A stretch of DNA of 64,000 bases from Streptomyces sp. AC555_RSS877 (lineage in GTDB: Bacteria; Actinomycetota; Actinomycetes; Streptomycetales; Streptomycetaceae). The DNA is taken from NCBI RefSeq assembly GCF_019049245.1, contig NZ_JAGMUK010000052.1:118680-182679 (forward strand), given 5' to 3'. The position numbers and the translations under genes are program-made. Numbering within the stretch: position 1 is the stretch's first letter; every line of letters starts with the position of its first letter. Positions 7,426 to 14,837 of this stretch are shown here, in pieces. Under the pieces are notes generated by a model. It worked only from the letters and a program-made list of their open reading frames with translations. It was not told the DNA's origin and did no database searches.

Positions 7426-8178
7426 ATGAAGCTCACCGTCGTCGGCTGCTCGGGGTCGTTCCCGTCCGCGGAATCGGCCTGCTCGAGCTACCTCGTCGAG
7501 GCCGACGGCTTCAGGTTGCTTCTCGACATGGGCAACGGTGCCCTTGGCGAGCTGCAGCGCCACTGCGGTCTCTACGACCTCGACGCGATCTTCCTCAGCC
7601 ACCTGCACGCCGACCACTGCATCGACATGTGCGCGTACTTCGTCGCGCGCTACTACCGCCACGACGGCGGCCGCTGCGACCCGATCCCGGTCTACGGCCC
7701 CGAAGGCACCGAGCACCGCCTCACCACGGCCTACGCCGACACCCCCACCGCCTCCTCTATGAGCGAGGTCTTCGACTTCCACACGGTCAAGCCGTCCACC
7801 TTCGAGATCGGCCCGTTCACGGTCCACACCGAACGCGTGGCCCACCCCGTGGAGGCGTACGGCATCCGCGTCGAGCACGCCGGGAAGTCCCTGACGTACT
7901 CCGGCGACACCGGCATCAGCCCGGCCCTGGACGAACTCGCCCGCGAAGCCGACCTGTTCCTGTGCGAGGCCGCCTTCACGCACGGCAAGGAGAGCATCCC
8001 CGACCTGCACCTCAACGGCCGCGAGGCGGGCGAGACGGCGAGCAGGGCAGGAGCCCGCCGCCTGATCCTCACCCACATCCCCCCGTGGACCGACCCCCAG
8101 ACCAACCTGGCCGACGCCCGCGCGGTGTACGACGGCCCGGTGGAACTGGCGGCGCCGAGGAAGTCGTACGAGATCTGA
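7426..8178 (+). CDS. MBL-fold metallo-hydrolase (Rv1339-like)
   Basis: A 250-residue metallo-beta-lactamase-fold hydrolase. The zinc motif HLHADH is followed by C/D residues (ADHCIDMC), a His in ERVAHPVEAYG, an Asp in YSGDTGI and a His in LTHIPPW, so the metal site looks complete. Gene order cysO-cysM ... MBL ... rph-rdgB equals that around mycobacterial Rv1339, an atypical cAMP phosphodiesterase, so a cyclic-nucleotide phosphodiesterase role is plausible by synteny but not proven. The start at 7426 has GGAGG 11 nt upstream; the longer in-frame extension from 7348 lacks conservation. Confidence 0.87.
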   Translation: MKLTVVGCSGSFPSAESACSSYLVEADGFRLLLDMGNGALGELQRHCGLYDLDAIFLSHLHADHCIDMCAYFVARYYRHDGGRCDPIPVYGPEGTEHRLTTAYADTPTASSMSEVFDFHTVKPSTFEIGPFTVHTERVAHPVEAYGIRVEHAGKSLTYSGDTGISPALDELAREADLFLCEAAFTHGKESIPDLHLNGREAGETASRAGARRLILTHIPPWTDPQTNLADARAVYDGPVELAAPRKSYEI

Positions 8179-8192
8179 AGCTCTGTGCGCGC

Positions 8193-8230
8193 GAAGGCCC
8201 CGGAACCTGTCGGGCGGATCCGGGGCCTTC
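8193..8230. terminator. Bidirectional terminator between MBL gene and nagE2
   Basis: Perfect 12-bp stem GAAGGCCCCGGA / TCCGGGGCCTTC, 14-nt loop, between convergent genes. Confidence 0.75.
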
Positions 8231-8277
8231 GTCGTGCCGTGTGGCTGCGTACCGTACGCCTGCTACAGCCGAGGTCT

Positions 8278-9527
8278 CACGCCTTGGTGAGGTCCTCGAC
8301 CTCCTCCTCGGGCTCGCGGCCCGGGGTGGGGAGATCGAACTTGGTGATGGCGAAGCGGAAGACCGCGTAGTAGATCGCCGCGAAGACCAGGCCGATCGGG
8401 ATGATCAGCCAGGGCTTGGTGGCGAGGTTCCAGTTGAGGGCGTAGTCGATGAAGCCCGCGGAGAAGTTGAAGCCCGCGTGGACTCCCAGCCCCCAGGTGA
8501 CGGCCATGGACACAGCGGTCAGCACCGCGTGGATCACGTACAGGAGCGGGGCGATGAACATGAACGAGAACTCGATCGGCTCGGTCACACCGGTCACGAA
8601 GGACGTCAGGGCGAGCGAGACCATCATTCCCGTCACGGCCTTGCGGCGCTCGGGGCGAGCCGTGTGCGCGATGGCCAGCGCGGCAGCCGGCAGACCGAAC
8701 ATCATGATCGGGAAGAAGCCGGACATGAACATCCCGGCGGTCGGGTCGCCGGCGAGGAAGCGGCCGTAATCGCCGTGGAAGACCTGGCCGGCGGCGTCGG
8801 TGAAGTCACCGAGCTGGAACCAGGCCACCGTGTTCACGAACTGGTGCATGCCGACGGGGATCAGCGCACGGTTGATCAGACCGAAGAGGGCGGCACCGAA
8901 GGAGCCCAGGCCGGTCATCCACTCGCCGAAGTTCCCGATGCCCTCGCCGATGGGCTCCCAGACCAGACCGAAGAAGACACCGACGACGATGCCGACGAAG
9001 GCCATGATGATCGGAACGAGTCGACGGCCGTTGAAGAAGCCGAGCCAGTCGACCAGCTTCGTACGGTGGAACCTCTGCCAGAGGACGGCGGTGAGGAGAC
9101 CCATGATGATGCCGCCGAGGACACCGGGGTTGTTGTAGGTCGCCGCTATGTCCGCGCCCTTGGTGACCTTGGCGCCGGTCACTGGGAAGGCTTCGAGGAC
9201 CTTGCTGTAGACCAGGAAACCGACCAGCGCGGCGAGGGCGGTCGAGCCGTCGGACTTCTTGGCGAAGCCGATGGCCACACCGATGCAGAAGAGCATCGGG
9301 AGGCTGCCGGTAATGGCGCCGCCCGCCTTGTCGAAGACCAGGGCGACCTTGTCCCAGCCGAGGCCGTCGGCCCCGAAGACGTCCGGCTGGCCGAGACGGA
9401 CTATGAGGCCCGCCGCCGGCAGTACGGCGATCGGGAGCTGTAGGCTACGGCCGACCTTCTGCAGGCCCTGGAAAAGGCCGGATCCCCGCTTCTTCGCGGG
9501 GGCCGCCGTAGCGGTGGCGGAACTCAT
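8278..9527 (-). CDS. nagE2: PTS transporter EIIC subunit, N-acetylglucosamine type
   Basis: A 416-residue membrane subunit of a glucose-superfamily PTS permease with only the EIIC domain. Motifs include LPIAVLPAAGLIVRLGQPDV at the N-terminus, GFFNGRRLVPI, GMHQFVN, and the invariant GVTEPIEFSFMFIAPLLY loop. In S. coelicolor the corresponding gene next to rph is nagE2 (GlcNAc EIIC), working with the separate EIIB NagF. The EIIB gene is divergent here, and three DasR-like sites lie between them, which strongly supports GlcNAc as substrate. Start at 9527 has GGAGGAAGC; the upstream in-frame extension to 9584 crosses the operator. Confidence 0.88.
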
Positions 9528-9543
9528 GCTTCCTCCATCGGGT

Positions 9544-9559
9544 GGTGGTCTACACCACT
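9544..9559. promoter_or_regulatory. DasR-responsive element (dre) 1
   Basis: GGTGGTCTACACCACT differs from the published dre consensus A(C/G)TGGTCTAGACCA(C/G)T at only two positions. It lies 17 bp upstream of nagE2. Confidence 0.78.
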
Positions 9560-9560
9560 C

Positions 9561-9576
9561 AGTGGTGTAGACCTGT
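9561..9576. promoter_or_regulatory. DasR-responsive element (dre) 2
   Basis: AGTGGTGTAGACCTGT, an imperfect dre-like 16-mer placed one base after site 1, so a DasR dimer pair could sit side by side at the nagE2 promoter. Confidence 0.65.
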
Positions 9577-9733
9577 TCTAGCACGATGAAGGACGCATAA
9601 GGAACCCGCGATTCCCGTGACCGGAAAGCTACTGTCGGCTACCTCTCCGGCCGACCGTTCGCACCGCCGCCTACCGCGTCGCGCGCACTCCTGAATCGGC
9701 CCCCAGAGCTCACGGTTTGTCGGCTGCCTGTCA

Positions 9734-9749
9734 AGTGGTGTAGACCAAC
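9734..9749. promoter_or_regulatory. DasR-responsive element (dre) 3, nagF side
   Basis: AGTGGTGTAGACCAAC keeps the TGGT-n-TAGACCA core of the dre consensus and lies 118 bp upstream of the nagF start. Confidence 0.68.
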
Positions 9750-9867
9750 TGCGGGCGATTTCGACGCCGCGGCGCCATCCGTCCGGATGCGCGGCACGAT
9801 CGCTCGCGAAGGCGAGCCAACTGTGGGTTACTGCGACAAAGCGGTTCGGATCAGGGAGAGAAAGAAC

Positions 9868-10101
9868 ATGGCCACCAAGGCTGAGAAGATCGTTGCCGGG
9901 CTCGGCGGCATCGACAACATCGAAGAGGTCGAAGGCTGCATCACCCGCCTCCGCACCGAAGTCGTCGACGCCAGCAAGGTCGACGAAGCCGCCCTGAAGG
10001 CCGCCGGCGCCCACGGCGTCGTCAAGATGGGCACCGCCATCCAGGTCGTCATCGGCACCGACGCCGACCCCATCGCCGCGGAAATCGAAGATTTGATGTG
10101 A
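9868..10101 (+). CDS. nagF: PTS EIIB subunit, N-acetylglucosamine type
   Basis: A 77-residue stand-alone EIIB that accepts phosphate from EIIA and passes it to the sugar bound by the EIIC NagE2. The phosphorylated Cys is in EVEGCITRLR (about residue 25), the C-x-T-R-L-R signature of the glucose-family EIIB. A GVVKMGTAIQVVIGTDA segment completes the fold. Start ATG at 9868 has a GGGAGAG SD. It is divergent from nagE2 across DasR-type sites, so induction by glucosamine-6-phosphate through DasR is expected. Confidence 0.9.
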   Translation: MATKAEKIVAGLGGIDNIEEVEGCITRLRTEVVDASKVDEAALKAAGAHGVVKMGTAIQVVIGTDADPIAAEIEDLM

Positions 10102-10138
10102 GTCCGCGCGCCCGCCAAAGGCCGCGCGCTCACCCGGC

Positions 10139-10170
10139 AGGGGCCCATTCCCACCACGGGACGGGCCCCT
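10139..10170. terminator. Hairpin between nagF and rph
   Basis: AGGGGCCC (10139-10146) pairs with GGGCCCCT (10163-10170). It is followed by C's rather than T's, so it is a moderate terminator candidate. Confidence 0.5.
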
Positions 10171-10184
10171 CCCCCCTGTACGGC

Positions 10185-10190
10185 TAGGCT
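10185..10190 (+). promoter_or_regulatory. -10 box of rph, leaderless-type
   Basis: TAGGCT, then 7 nt, then the rph ATG at 10198; no SD is present. Confidence 0.55.
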
Positions 10191-10197
10191 CAACACC

Positions 10198-10935
10198 ATG
10201 TCTCGAATCGACGGCCGCACCCCCGAACAACTCCGCCCGGTCACCATCGAACGCGGCTGGAGCAAGCACGCCGAAGGATCCGTCCTCGTCTCCTTCGGCG
10301 ACACCAAAGTCTTCTGCACCGCCTCCGTCACCGAAGGCGTCCCCCGCTGGCGCAAAGGCAGCGGCGAAGGCTGGGTCACCGCCGAGTACTCGATGCTCCC
10401 CCGCGCCACCAACACCCGCGGCGACCGCGAATCCGTCCGCGGCAAGATCGGCGGCCGCACCCACGAGATCAGCCGCCTCATCGGCCGCTCCCTGCGCGCC
10501 GTCATCGACTACAAGGCCCTCGGCGAGAACACCATCGTCCTCGACTGCGACGTCCTCCAGGCCGACGGCGGCACCCGCACCGCCGCGATCACCGGCGCCT
10601 ACGTCGCCCTCGCCGACGCCATCACCTGGGCCCAGGGCAAGAAACTCATCAAAGCCGGCCGCCAGCCCCTCACCGGAACCGTCAGCGCGGTCTCGGTCGG
10701 CATCGTGGGAGGCGTCCCCCTGCTGGACCTCTGCTACGAAGAGGACGTCCGCGCCGAGACCGACATGAACGTCGTCTGCACCGGCGACGGCCGCTTCGTC
10801 GAGGTCCAGGGCACCGCCGAAGCCGAACCCTTCGCCCGCGACGAACTCAACGCCCTCCTCGACCTCGCCGTCGCCGGCTGCACCGACCTGGCAGCCCTCC
10901 AGCACAAGGCACTTGATAGCGTCCTCGAAAAGTAA
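10198..10935 (+). CDS. rph: Ribonuclease PH
   Basis: A 245-residue phosphorolytic 3'-5' exoribonuclease that trims tRNA 3' ends and forms a hexameric ring. Characteristic segments are MSRIDGRTPEQLRPVTIERGW at the N-terminus, EYSMLPRATNTR, the phosphate-binding region RTHEISRLIGRSLRAV and CDVLQADGGTRTAAITGA. The C-terminus has VEVQGTAE. Full length compared with the family (about 240). The gene has its own leaderless-type promoter and is followed by a lipoprotein gene and rdgB. Confidence 0.97.
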   Translation: MSRIDGRTPEQLRPVTIERGWSKHAEGSVLVSFGDTKVFCTASVTEGVPRWRKGSGEGWVTAEYSMLPRATNTRGDRESVRGKIGGRTHEISRLIGRSLRAVIDYKALGENTIVLDCDVLQADGGTRTAAITGAYVALADAITWAQGKKLIKAGRQPLTGTVSAVSVGIVGGVPLLDLCYEEDVRAETDMNVVCTGDGRFVEVQGTAEAEPFARDELNALLDLAVAGCTDLAALQHKALDSVLEK

Positions 10936-11001
10936 AGGACGCACCAAGAAGGACGGCCACAGGGCGCAACCCCGCCGACCGTCCTCGCGTCACTACCGGT
11001 A

Positions 11002-11030
11002 CGGGCGTACGGCTCACCGCCGTGCGCCCG
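11002..11030. terminator. Hairpin after rph
   Basis: CGGGCGTACGGC (11002-11013) pairs with GCCGTGCGCCCG (11019-11030) with one mismatch and a 5-nt loop. No T-run follows. Confidence 0.45.
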
Positions 11031-11090
11031 GCCAGCACGAGGGCCGGCCAGGACACGACCTGGGGCCCTGCCAACGGAGGGAACAGATCC

Positions 11091-11495
11091 ATGGCCGCGA
11101 GCCGACGCCGCCCAAGTCGCCGAATCGCCATCGTCGCCGCGGTGGCCGCCGTCGGACTGACGACCGGCCTCACCACCGGCTGCGACGCCGTCAGCAAGGC
11201 ACTGGACTGCGTCCAGACCGCCGACGCCATCGCCGACAGCGTCACCGACCTCCAACAGGCCGTGGAGAGCGCGTCGAACGACCCGACGCAGCTCGAGGAG
11301 TCCCTCAACTCCATCGACAAGAACCTCGACGAAATCGGCGACAAGACCGACAACGCCGACGTCAACAAGGCCGTCGACGACCTCGGCGCGGCAGTCACCA
11401 ACGTCCGCACCTCCGTCGAGAACGGCGACAACACCCCCGACCTCAGCCCGATCACGGACGCGGCGGGCGAACTGACGAAGGTCTGCACGCCGTAG
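11091..11495 (+). CDS. Putative lipoprotein, helical
   Basis: A 134-residue secreted protein of unknown function. It has a basic N-terminus (ASRRRPSRRI), a hydrophobic stretch and the lipobox LTTGC, so Cys at about 32 is likely lipidated. The mature part is acidic, with regularly spaced helices (DSVTDLQQAVESASND, LNSIDKNLDEIGDKTDN, NKAVDDLGAAVTNVR) that could form a helical bundle or coiled coil. A GGAGGGA SD precedes ATG 11091. Located between rph and rdgB, as in other Streptomyces; no functional link to them is evident. Confidence 0.75.
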   Translation: MAASRRRPSRRIAIVAAVAAVGLTTGLTTGCDAVSKALDCVQTADAIADSVTDLQQAVESASNDPTQLEESLNSIDKNLDEIGDKTDNADVNKAVDDLGAAVTNVRTSVENGDNTPDLSPITDAAGELTKVCTP

Positions 11496-11550
11496 GTCAG
11501 CCGGGAAACCGGGAAGCAGCGAGGGCCATGGGGCCGGGATACTGAACCCC

Positions 11551-12153
11551 ATGACCCGCCTGATCCTCGCCACCCGCAACGCCGGAAAGATCACCGAACT
11601 CCGCGCGATCCTCGCCGACGCCTCCCTGCCCCACGACCTCGTCGGCGCGGAGGCGTACCCCGACATCCCCGACGTCAAGGAAACAGGCGTCACCTTCGCC
11701 GAGAACGCCCTGCTCAAGGCTCACGCCCTCGCCCAGGCAACCGGCCTGCCCGCCGTGGCCGACGACTCCGGCCTCTGCGTGGACGTCCTCAACGGCGCCC
11801 CCGGCATCTTCTCCGCCCGCTGGGCCGGCCGCCACGGCGACGACAAGGCCAACCTGGACCTCCTCCTGGCCCAGCTCTCCGACATCGCCGACGAACACCG
11901 AGGCGCCCACTTCGCCTGCGCGGCGGCGCTGGCCCTGCCGGACGGCACGGAGAGGGTGGTCGAGGGCCGGCTCCGAGGCGTACTCCGCCACACCCCGGTG
12001 GGCACGAACGGCTTCGGCTACGACCCGATCCTCCAGCCGGAGGGGGATACGCGGACGTGCGCCGAGCTGACCGCGGAGGAGAAGAACGCGATCAGCCATC
12101 GGGGGCAGGCGTTCAGGGGGTTGGTGCCAGTGGTGCGGGAGCTGTTGGGCTGA
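11551..12153 (+). CDS. rdgB: XTP/dITP diphosphatase (RdgB/HAM1)
   Basis: A 200-residue nucleotide-pool sanitiser that hydrolyses dITP and XTP to monophosphates, keeping deaminated bases out of DNA. Family signatures are LATRNAGKITELRAIL (the T-x-N-x2-K substrate motif), TFAENALLKA, ADDSGLCVDVLNGAPGIFSAR, VGTNGFGYDPIL and SHRGQAF. Full length. Start ATG lacks a clear SD, and a TACTGA sequence upstream is a weak -10 only. A perfect terminator follows. Confidence 0.96.
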   Translation: MTRLILATRNAGKITELRAILADASLPHDLVGAEAYPDIPDVKETGVTFAENALLKAHALAQATGLPAVADDSGLCVDVLNGAPGIFSARWAGRHGDDKANLDLLLAQLSDIADEHRGAHFACAAALALPDGTERVVEGRLRGVLRHTPVGTNGFGYDPILQPEGDTRTCAELTAEEKNAISHRGQAFRGLVPVVRELLG

Positions 12154-12160
12154 TAACGGC

Positions 12161-12190
12161 GAAGGCCCACCCGGCACTGGGTGGGCCTTC
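12161..12190. terminator. Bidirectional terminator between rdgB and tRNA-Leu
   Basis: Perfect 12-bp stem GAAGGCCCACCC / GGGTGGGCCTTC with a 6-nt loop, between convergently transcribed rdgB and tRNA-Leu. Confidence 0.88.
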
Positions 12191-12202
12191 GAATCAAAGG
12201 TG

Positions 12203-12286
12203 TGCGGCCGGAGGGACTCGAACCCTCAAGGGATTTCTCCCACAACATCCTAAGTGTTGCGCGTAGGCCAGTTCCGCCACGGCCGC
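12203..12286 (-). tRNA. tRNA-Leu (anticodon UAG)
   Basis: Read on the minus strand, the acceptor stem GCGGCCG (12286-12280) pairs with CGGCCGC plus discriminator A. The anticodon stem CAACA/TGTTG encloses the loop CTTAGGA, giving anticodon UAG (codon CUA). There is a long class II variable arm and the T-arm GGTTCGAGTCC. It is 84 nt with CCA not fully encoded. Confidence 0.95.
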
Positions 12287-12296
12287 CCGCGCGCTC

Positions 12297-12327
12297 ATGC
12301 TACCCGGCGAGGCGGCCTCGTAGTCGA
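12297..12327 (-). promoter_or_regulatory. Probable tRNA-Leu promoter overlapping HNH stop
   Basis: On the minus strand TCGACT (plus 12322-12327) and TAGCAT (plus 12297-12302) are spaced by 19 nt, and the tRNA begins 10 nt after TAGCAT. The -10 contains the TAG stop of the HNH gene. Inferred from position; weak -35. Confidence 0.45.
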
Positions 12328-12995
12328 GGACTTGAGGCCCTGCGGCCGCCTCGGCACCAGGTGCTGGTGATCGCGTGGCAGTTGGGGCACAGCAACCGCA
12401 GGTTCTCTTGTCGGTCGTCGCTCCAGTCACCGTTGATGTGATCGACCTCCAGGGTCATGGGCTTGCCCAGCCACTCGGGACCCGTTCCGCACTCGGCGCA
12501 CTCCTCAGGCACGCCCACCTCCAAGAGCGCCCTGCGCAGCAGGTGGGTTTTTGTCCGGCGGGTGCCGTCATGCTGGACCAGGATGTCCCCGGCCCGCCTG
12601 AGGGGCACAGTCCCTTGCCCGCCGCGTTGATGTGCCTGCCCCAGGAAGTGAGAGGTGTCGAGACCATCCTCAGCCACCCAGTAGCGGAGCTGAGCGCGCA
12701 ACCTGCTGTTGTAGGGCTCCATCCCCAGAGCGCGGAGCGTACTCGCGGTGGAGGTTGCTCCCTCGACCGCTCGGCGCAATTCGTCGGTGGCTGGTCTGGC
12801 AGGAGCTTGGCTCACCCGCCTCTGGCGGGGCATGTGCGAGACATCGATCCCGAAGTGGTCGAAGCGCCGGAAGAGATGACGGCGAAGTTGGCCGTATGGC
12901 CGGGTGCCGAAGTAGGCGATGACCTCGTCGATGTCGGAACACCGCACTGCGGCTTCGGCCAGACGTTCCCGGGTGTACTTCATGCCGCTGCTCAT
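12300..12995 (-). CDS. HNH endonuclease 2 (downstream of pair)
   Basis: A 231-residue HNH nuclease. The C-terminal nuclease domain shows CAECG ... LEVDHINGDWSDDRQENLRLLCPNCH: zinc Cys pairs around the HNH core (D-H-I-N-G ... N-L-x-L-C-x2-C-H). Before it come two ~50-residue modules, each a short helical repeat ending in GIDVSHM and GLDTSHF, resembling the SHF-type DNA-binding repeats seen in phage and homing HNH proteins. Its start at 12995 overlaps the stop of HNH 1, so translation is coupled. The C-terminal tail RRASSPRLRGRLAG looks non-conserved and overlaps the tRNA promoter. Confidence 0.82.
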   Translation of the reverse strand: MSSGMKYTRERLAEAAVRCSDIDEVIAYFGTRPYGQLRRHLFRRFDHFGIDVSHMPRQRRVSQAPARPATDELRRAVEGATSTASTLRALGMEPYNSRLRAQLRYWVAEDGLDTSHFLGQAHQRGGQGTVPLRRAGDILVQHDGTRRTKTHLLRRALLEVGVPEECAECGTGPEWLGKPMTLEVDHINGDWSDDRQENLRLLCPNCHAITSTWCRGGRRASSPRLRGRLAG

Positions 12996-13633
12996 GAAGC
13001 CCTGCCTTTGCCGCGACCCCGGTAACTGTCTGTTGTCGAGTGACAGTTGGGGCACAGAAACCGCAGATTCTCGATGCGGTTGTCGCGCCAGTTTCCGTCG
13101 ATGTGGTCGACCTCCAGGGAGAGCGGGTGCCCTCGCCAAACCCCTTCCGTGCCGCACATGGCGCATCGCTCCGGCATGCCCGTCGTCGTCAATGCCCACC
13201 TGAGCCGATCGCTCGGGATGCGCCGGGCCTGGCCGGTCGGTTGCATGACGAGTAGCCCCTCCGGCGTTCGCGGGCGCCATGCCTTGCCCCGCTGTGTCGG
13301 TACCTGGAAGTGCGATGTGTCGATGCCGTACGCCTTGATCCGGCGGCTGATGTGCGTGTGGTGTCCGCTGACCGCCACGAGCCCGAGGCGGCGCAGTACC
13401 TCGCACATGTTCGTCGAGGCTGAGACCGCTGCCTGAAGGACTCCCTTGGTCCATCGCACCCCTTCACGCTCGAAGTGCGAGACATCCACGCCCAGCTTCT
13501 TCATCCGCTCGAAGATGTACCGCCGCGTCGAGCTCCGCGGATCCACCCCTAGCCTCTCCAACGCCTCCGACAACGTCCGCGCCCCCCGAGCAGCCTCCTC
13601 CAGCCGCTCCTTCGGATACGCACTGGTCCCCAT
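12992..13633 (-). CDS. HNH endonuclease 1 (upstream of pair)
   Basis: A 213-residue paralogue of the following gene. It carries two N-terminal modules ending GVDVSHF and GIDTSHF (repeat one begins YPKERLEEAARGARTLSEAL), then an HNH domain CAMCG ... LEVDHIDGNWRDNRIENLRFLCPNCH. Both catalytic His/Asp and the zinc Cys are present, so it should be active. An ATGA-type overlap links it with HNH 2. Start at 13633 has GGAGGGGAT upstream. No recombinase, capsid or restriction partner is adjacent, so this is more like a homing/selfish or stand-alone nuclease pair than a restriction system. Confidence 0.82.
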   Translation of the reverse strand: MGTSAYPKERLEEAARGARTLSEALERLGVDPRSSTRRYIFERMKKLGVDVSHFEREGVRWTKGVLQAAVSASTNMCEVLRRLGLVAVSGHHTHISRRIKAYGIDTSHFQVPTQRGKAWRPRTPEGLLVMQPTGQARRIPSDRLRWALTTTGMPERCAMCGTEGVWRGHPLSLEVDHIDGNWRDNRIENLRFLCPNCHSTTDSYRGRGKGRAS

Positions 13634-13785
13634 CGATCCCCTCCGATCTCGGCCACACGTTCGTGGCTCGTACGGAATAACGGAGCGGTTATTCGACAGT
13701 CACGCTCGGAACGTAAAGACGGTTGATATGCTTACCCGCGAGGCCTTCCAGGTGCGGACTCTTGTCCGCTCGGGAGGCTTTTTTC
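13634..13785 (+). ncRNA. Intergenic element ending in hairpin, possible small RNA or attenuator
   Basis: A 150-bp gap between divergent HNH 1 and GNAT. Its end is a strong two-part hairpin: GCCTTCC (13743-13749) with GGGAGGC (13772-13778), inner GCGGAC (13754-13759) with GTCCGC (13764-13769), loop TCTT, and TTTTTT at 13779-13784. The GNAT start codon is one base later. A short in-frame reading MLTREAFQVRTLVRSGG (from 13728) runs across the hairpin. It could be a small-RNA terminator or an attenuator of the GNAT gene; nothing decides. Confidence 0.5.
13743..13784 (+). terminator. Terminator-like hairpin overlapping GNAT ribosome-binding site
   Basis: 7-bp outer and 6-bp inner stem followed by six T's. 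The 3' arm contains GGGAGG, the only SD for the ATG at 13786, so folding would both stop transcription and hide the SD. Confidence 0.75.
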
Positions 13786-14295
13786 ATGACCTCAGCAGCG
13801 TTGGATATTCGCCCAGCAACCCCCGCCGACCGCCACACCGTCGAACGCCTCTGGCTTCTCTTCCGGCATGATCTGTCCGAGTTCGGGGGGCAACTGCCCC
13901 ACGCCGACGGGACGTTCCGGAAGGAGCGGTTGGAGGCTGCCTTTTCCGGTGACGTCGACTGGGCGCCGTATCTCTTCCGCCTCGGCGAGCGTCCCGTCGG
14001 GTTTGCCTTTGTGCGGGGGCTCAGTGGGGGCACCCGCGTGCTCAACAGCTTCTTCGTCGTGCGGGGGGTCCGGCGGAGCGGGGTGGGGATGCGGGCCGTG
14101 CGGGAAGTCGTCGGGCGGCATCCGGGGGAGTGGGAGGTGGCGTTTCAGGACGCCAATGGCGGTGCCGTGCGTTTCTGGCGGTGGGTGGCCGAGGGGCTTG
14201 CGCCGGGGGAGTGGAGCGAGGAGCGCAGGCCGGTGCCCCGGCGGCCCGACCTGGCTCCTGACGTCTGGGTTTCGTTCAGATACCCAAGTCTTTGA
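13786..14295 (+). CDS. GNAT-family N-acetyltransferase
   Basis: A 169-residue acetyl-CoA-dependent N-acetyltransferase. It begins MTSAALDIRPATPADRHTVERLW, has a beta-strand/turn VGFAFVRGL, the strand LNSFFVVRGVRRSGVG where the (R/Q)-x2-G-x-G/A acetyl-CoA P-loop is VRRSGVG, and a C-terminal NGGAVRFWRW helix. The substrate is not predictable. The start is placed at 13786 behind the hairpin. Convergent with bcp: the stop is 14293-14295 and bcp's stop overlaps at 14276-14278, so the 3' ends overlap by about 20 bp. Confidence 0.8.
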   Translation: MTSAALDIRPATPADRHTVERLWLLFRHDLSEFGGQLPHADGTFRKERLEAAFSGDVDWAPYLFRLGERPVGFAFVRGLSGGTRVLNSFFVVRGVRRSGVGMRAVREVVGRHPGEWEVAFQDANGGAVRFWRWVAEGLAPGEWSEERRPVPRRPDLAPDVWVSFRYPSL

Positions 14296-14743
14296 TGATC
14301 TTCGCCACGTGGCCGGTCGCACGGACGTTGTAGAGGGCGCGTTCTACCTTGCCCTCCTCGTCCACGATGATCGTGGAGCGGATGACGCCCATGTAGGTCT
14401 TGCCGTAGTTCTTCTTCTCGCCGTAGGCGGCGTAGGCCTCGGTGACGGTCTTGTCGGGGTCGGCGAGGAGGGCGATCTTCAGGGATTCCTTTTCGCGGAA
14501 CTTCGCCAGCTTCTCCGGCTTGTCGGGGGAGATGCCGATGACGTCGTAGCCCGCGCCGGCCAGCAGCTCGAGGTTGTCGGTGAAGTCGCACGCCTGCTTG
14601 GTGCAGCCTGGGGTCAGGGCCGCCGGGTAGAAGTAGACGATGACCTTGCGGCCCTTGTGGTCGGACAGGGACACCGGGTTGCCGTCGGCGTCGGGGAGGG
14701 TGAAGGCGGGGGCCACGTCCCCGGGCTGGAGTCGCTCGCTCAT
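14276..14743 (-). CDS. bcp: Thioredoxin-dependent thiol peroxidase (Bcp/PrxQ)
   Basis: A 155-residue peroxiredoxin reducing H2O2 and organic hydroperoxides at the expense of thioredoxin. It starts MSERLQPGDVAPAFTLPDADG, and has FYPAALTPGCTKQACDF with peroxidatic Cys (T-P-G-C) and, five residues on, the resolving Cys of the PrxQ type. The rest shows VIGISPDKPEKLAKF and RSTIIVDEEGKV. Full family length. The ATG is 6 nt downstream of a TACGCT -10 box, so the mRNA is probably leaderless. Confidence 0.95.
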   Translation of the reverse strand: MSERLQPGDVAPAFTLPDADGNPVSLSDHKGRKVIVYFYPAALTPGCTKQACDFTDNLELLAGAGYDVIGISPDKPEKLAKFREKESLKIALLADPDKTVTEAYAAYGEKKNYGKTYMGVIRSTIIVDEEGKVERALYNVRATGHVAKIIKDLGI

Positions 14744-14749
14744 CGGTCT

Positions 14750-14755
14750 AGCGTA
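14750..14755 (-). promoter_or_regulatory. -10 box of bcp, leaderless-type
   Basis: TACGCT on the minus strand, 6 nt before the ATG at 14743. Confidence 0.5.
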
Positions 14756-14837
14756 ACGGGGGGTCCAGACGGTGCGTTCCGGCCCAGAGCTGACAGACTG
14801 TCCGGAGCAAGCATCAGCTGACTTCGGAGGCCGTACG

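Noticed and set aside
6744..9443. An 899-codon plus-strand frame over cysM 3' end, PemK-like, MBL and nagE2 genes
   Set aside because: Crosses several real genes on both strands and terminators; no protein character.
12203..12286. tRNA-Leu as an attachment site of an integrated element
   Set aside because: No integrase and no direct repeat of the tRNA 3' end was seen; the HNH pair lies on the 5' side.
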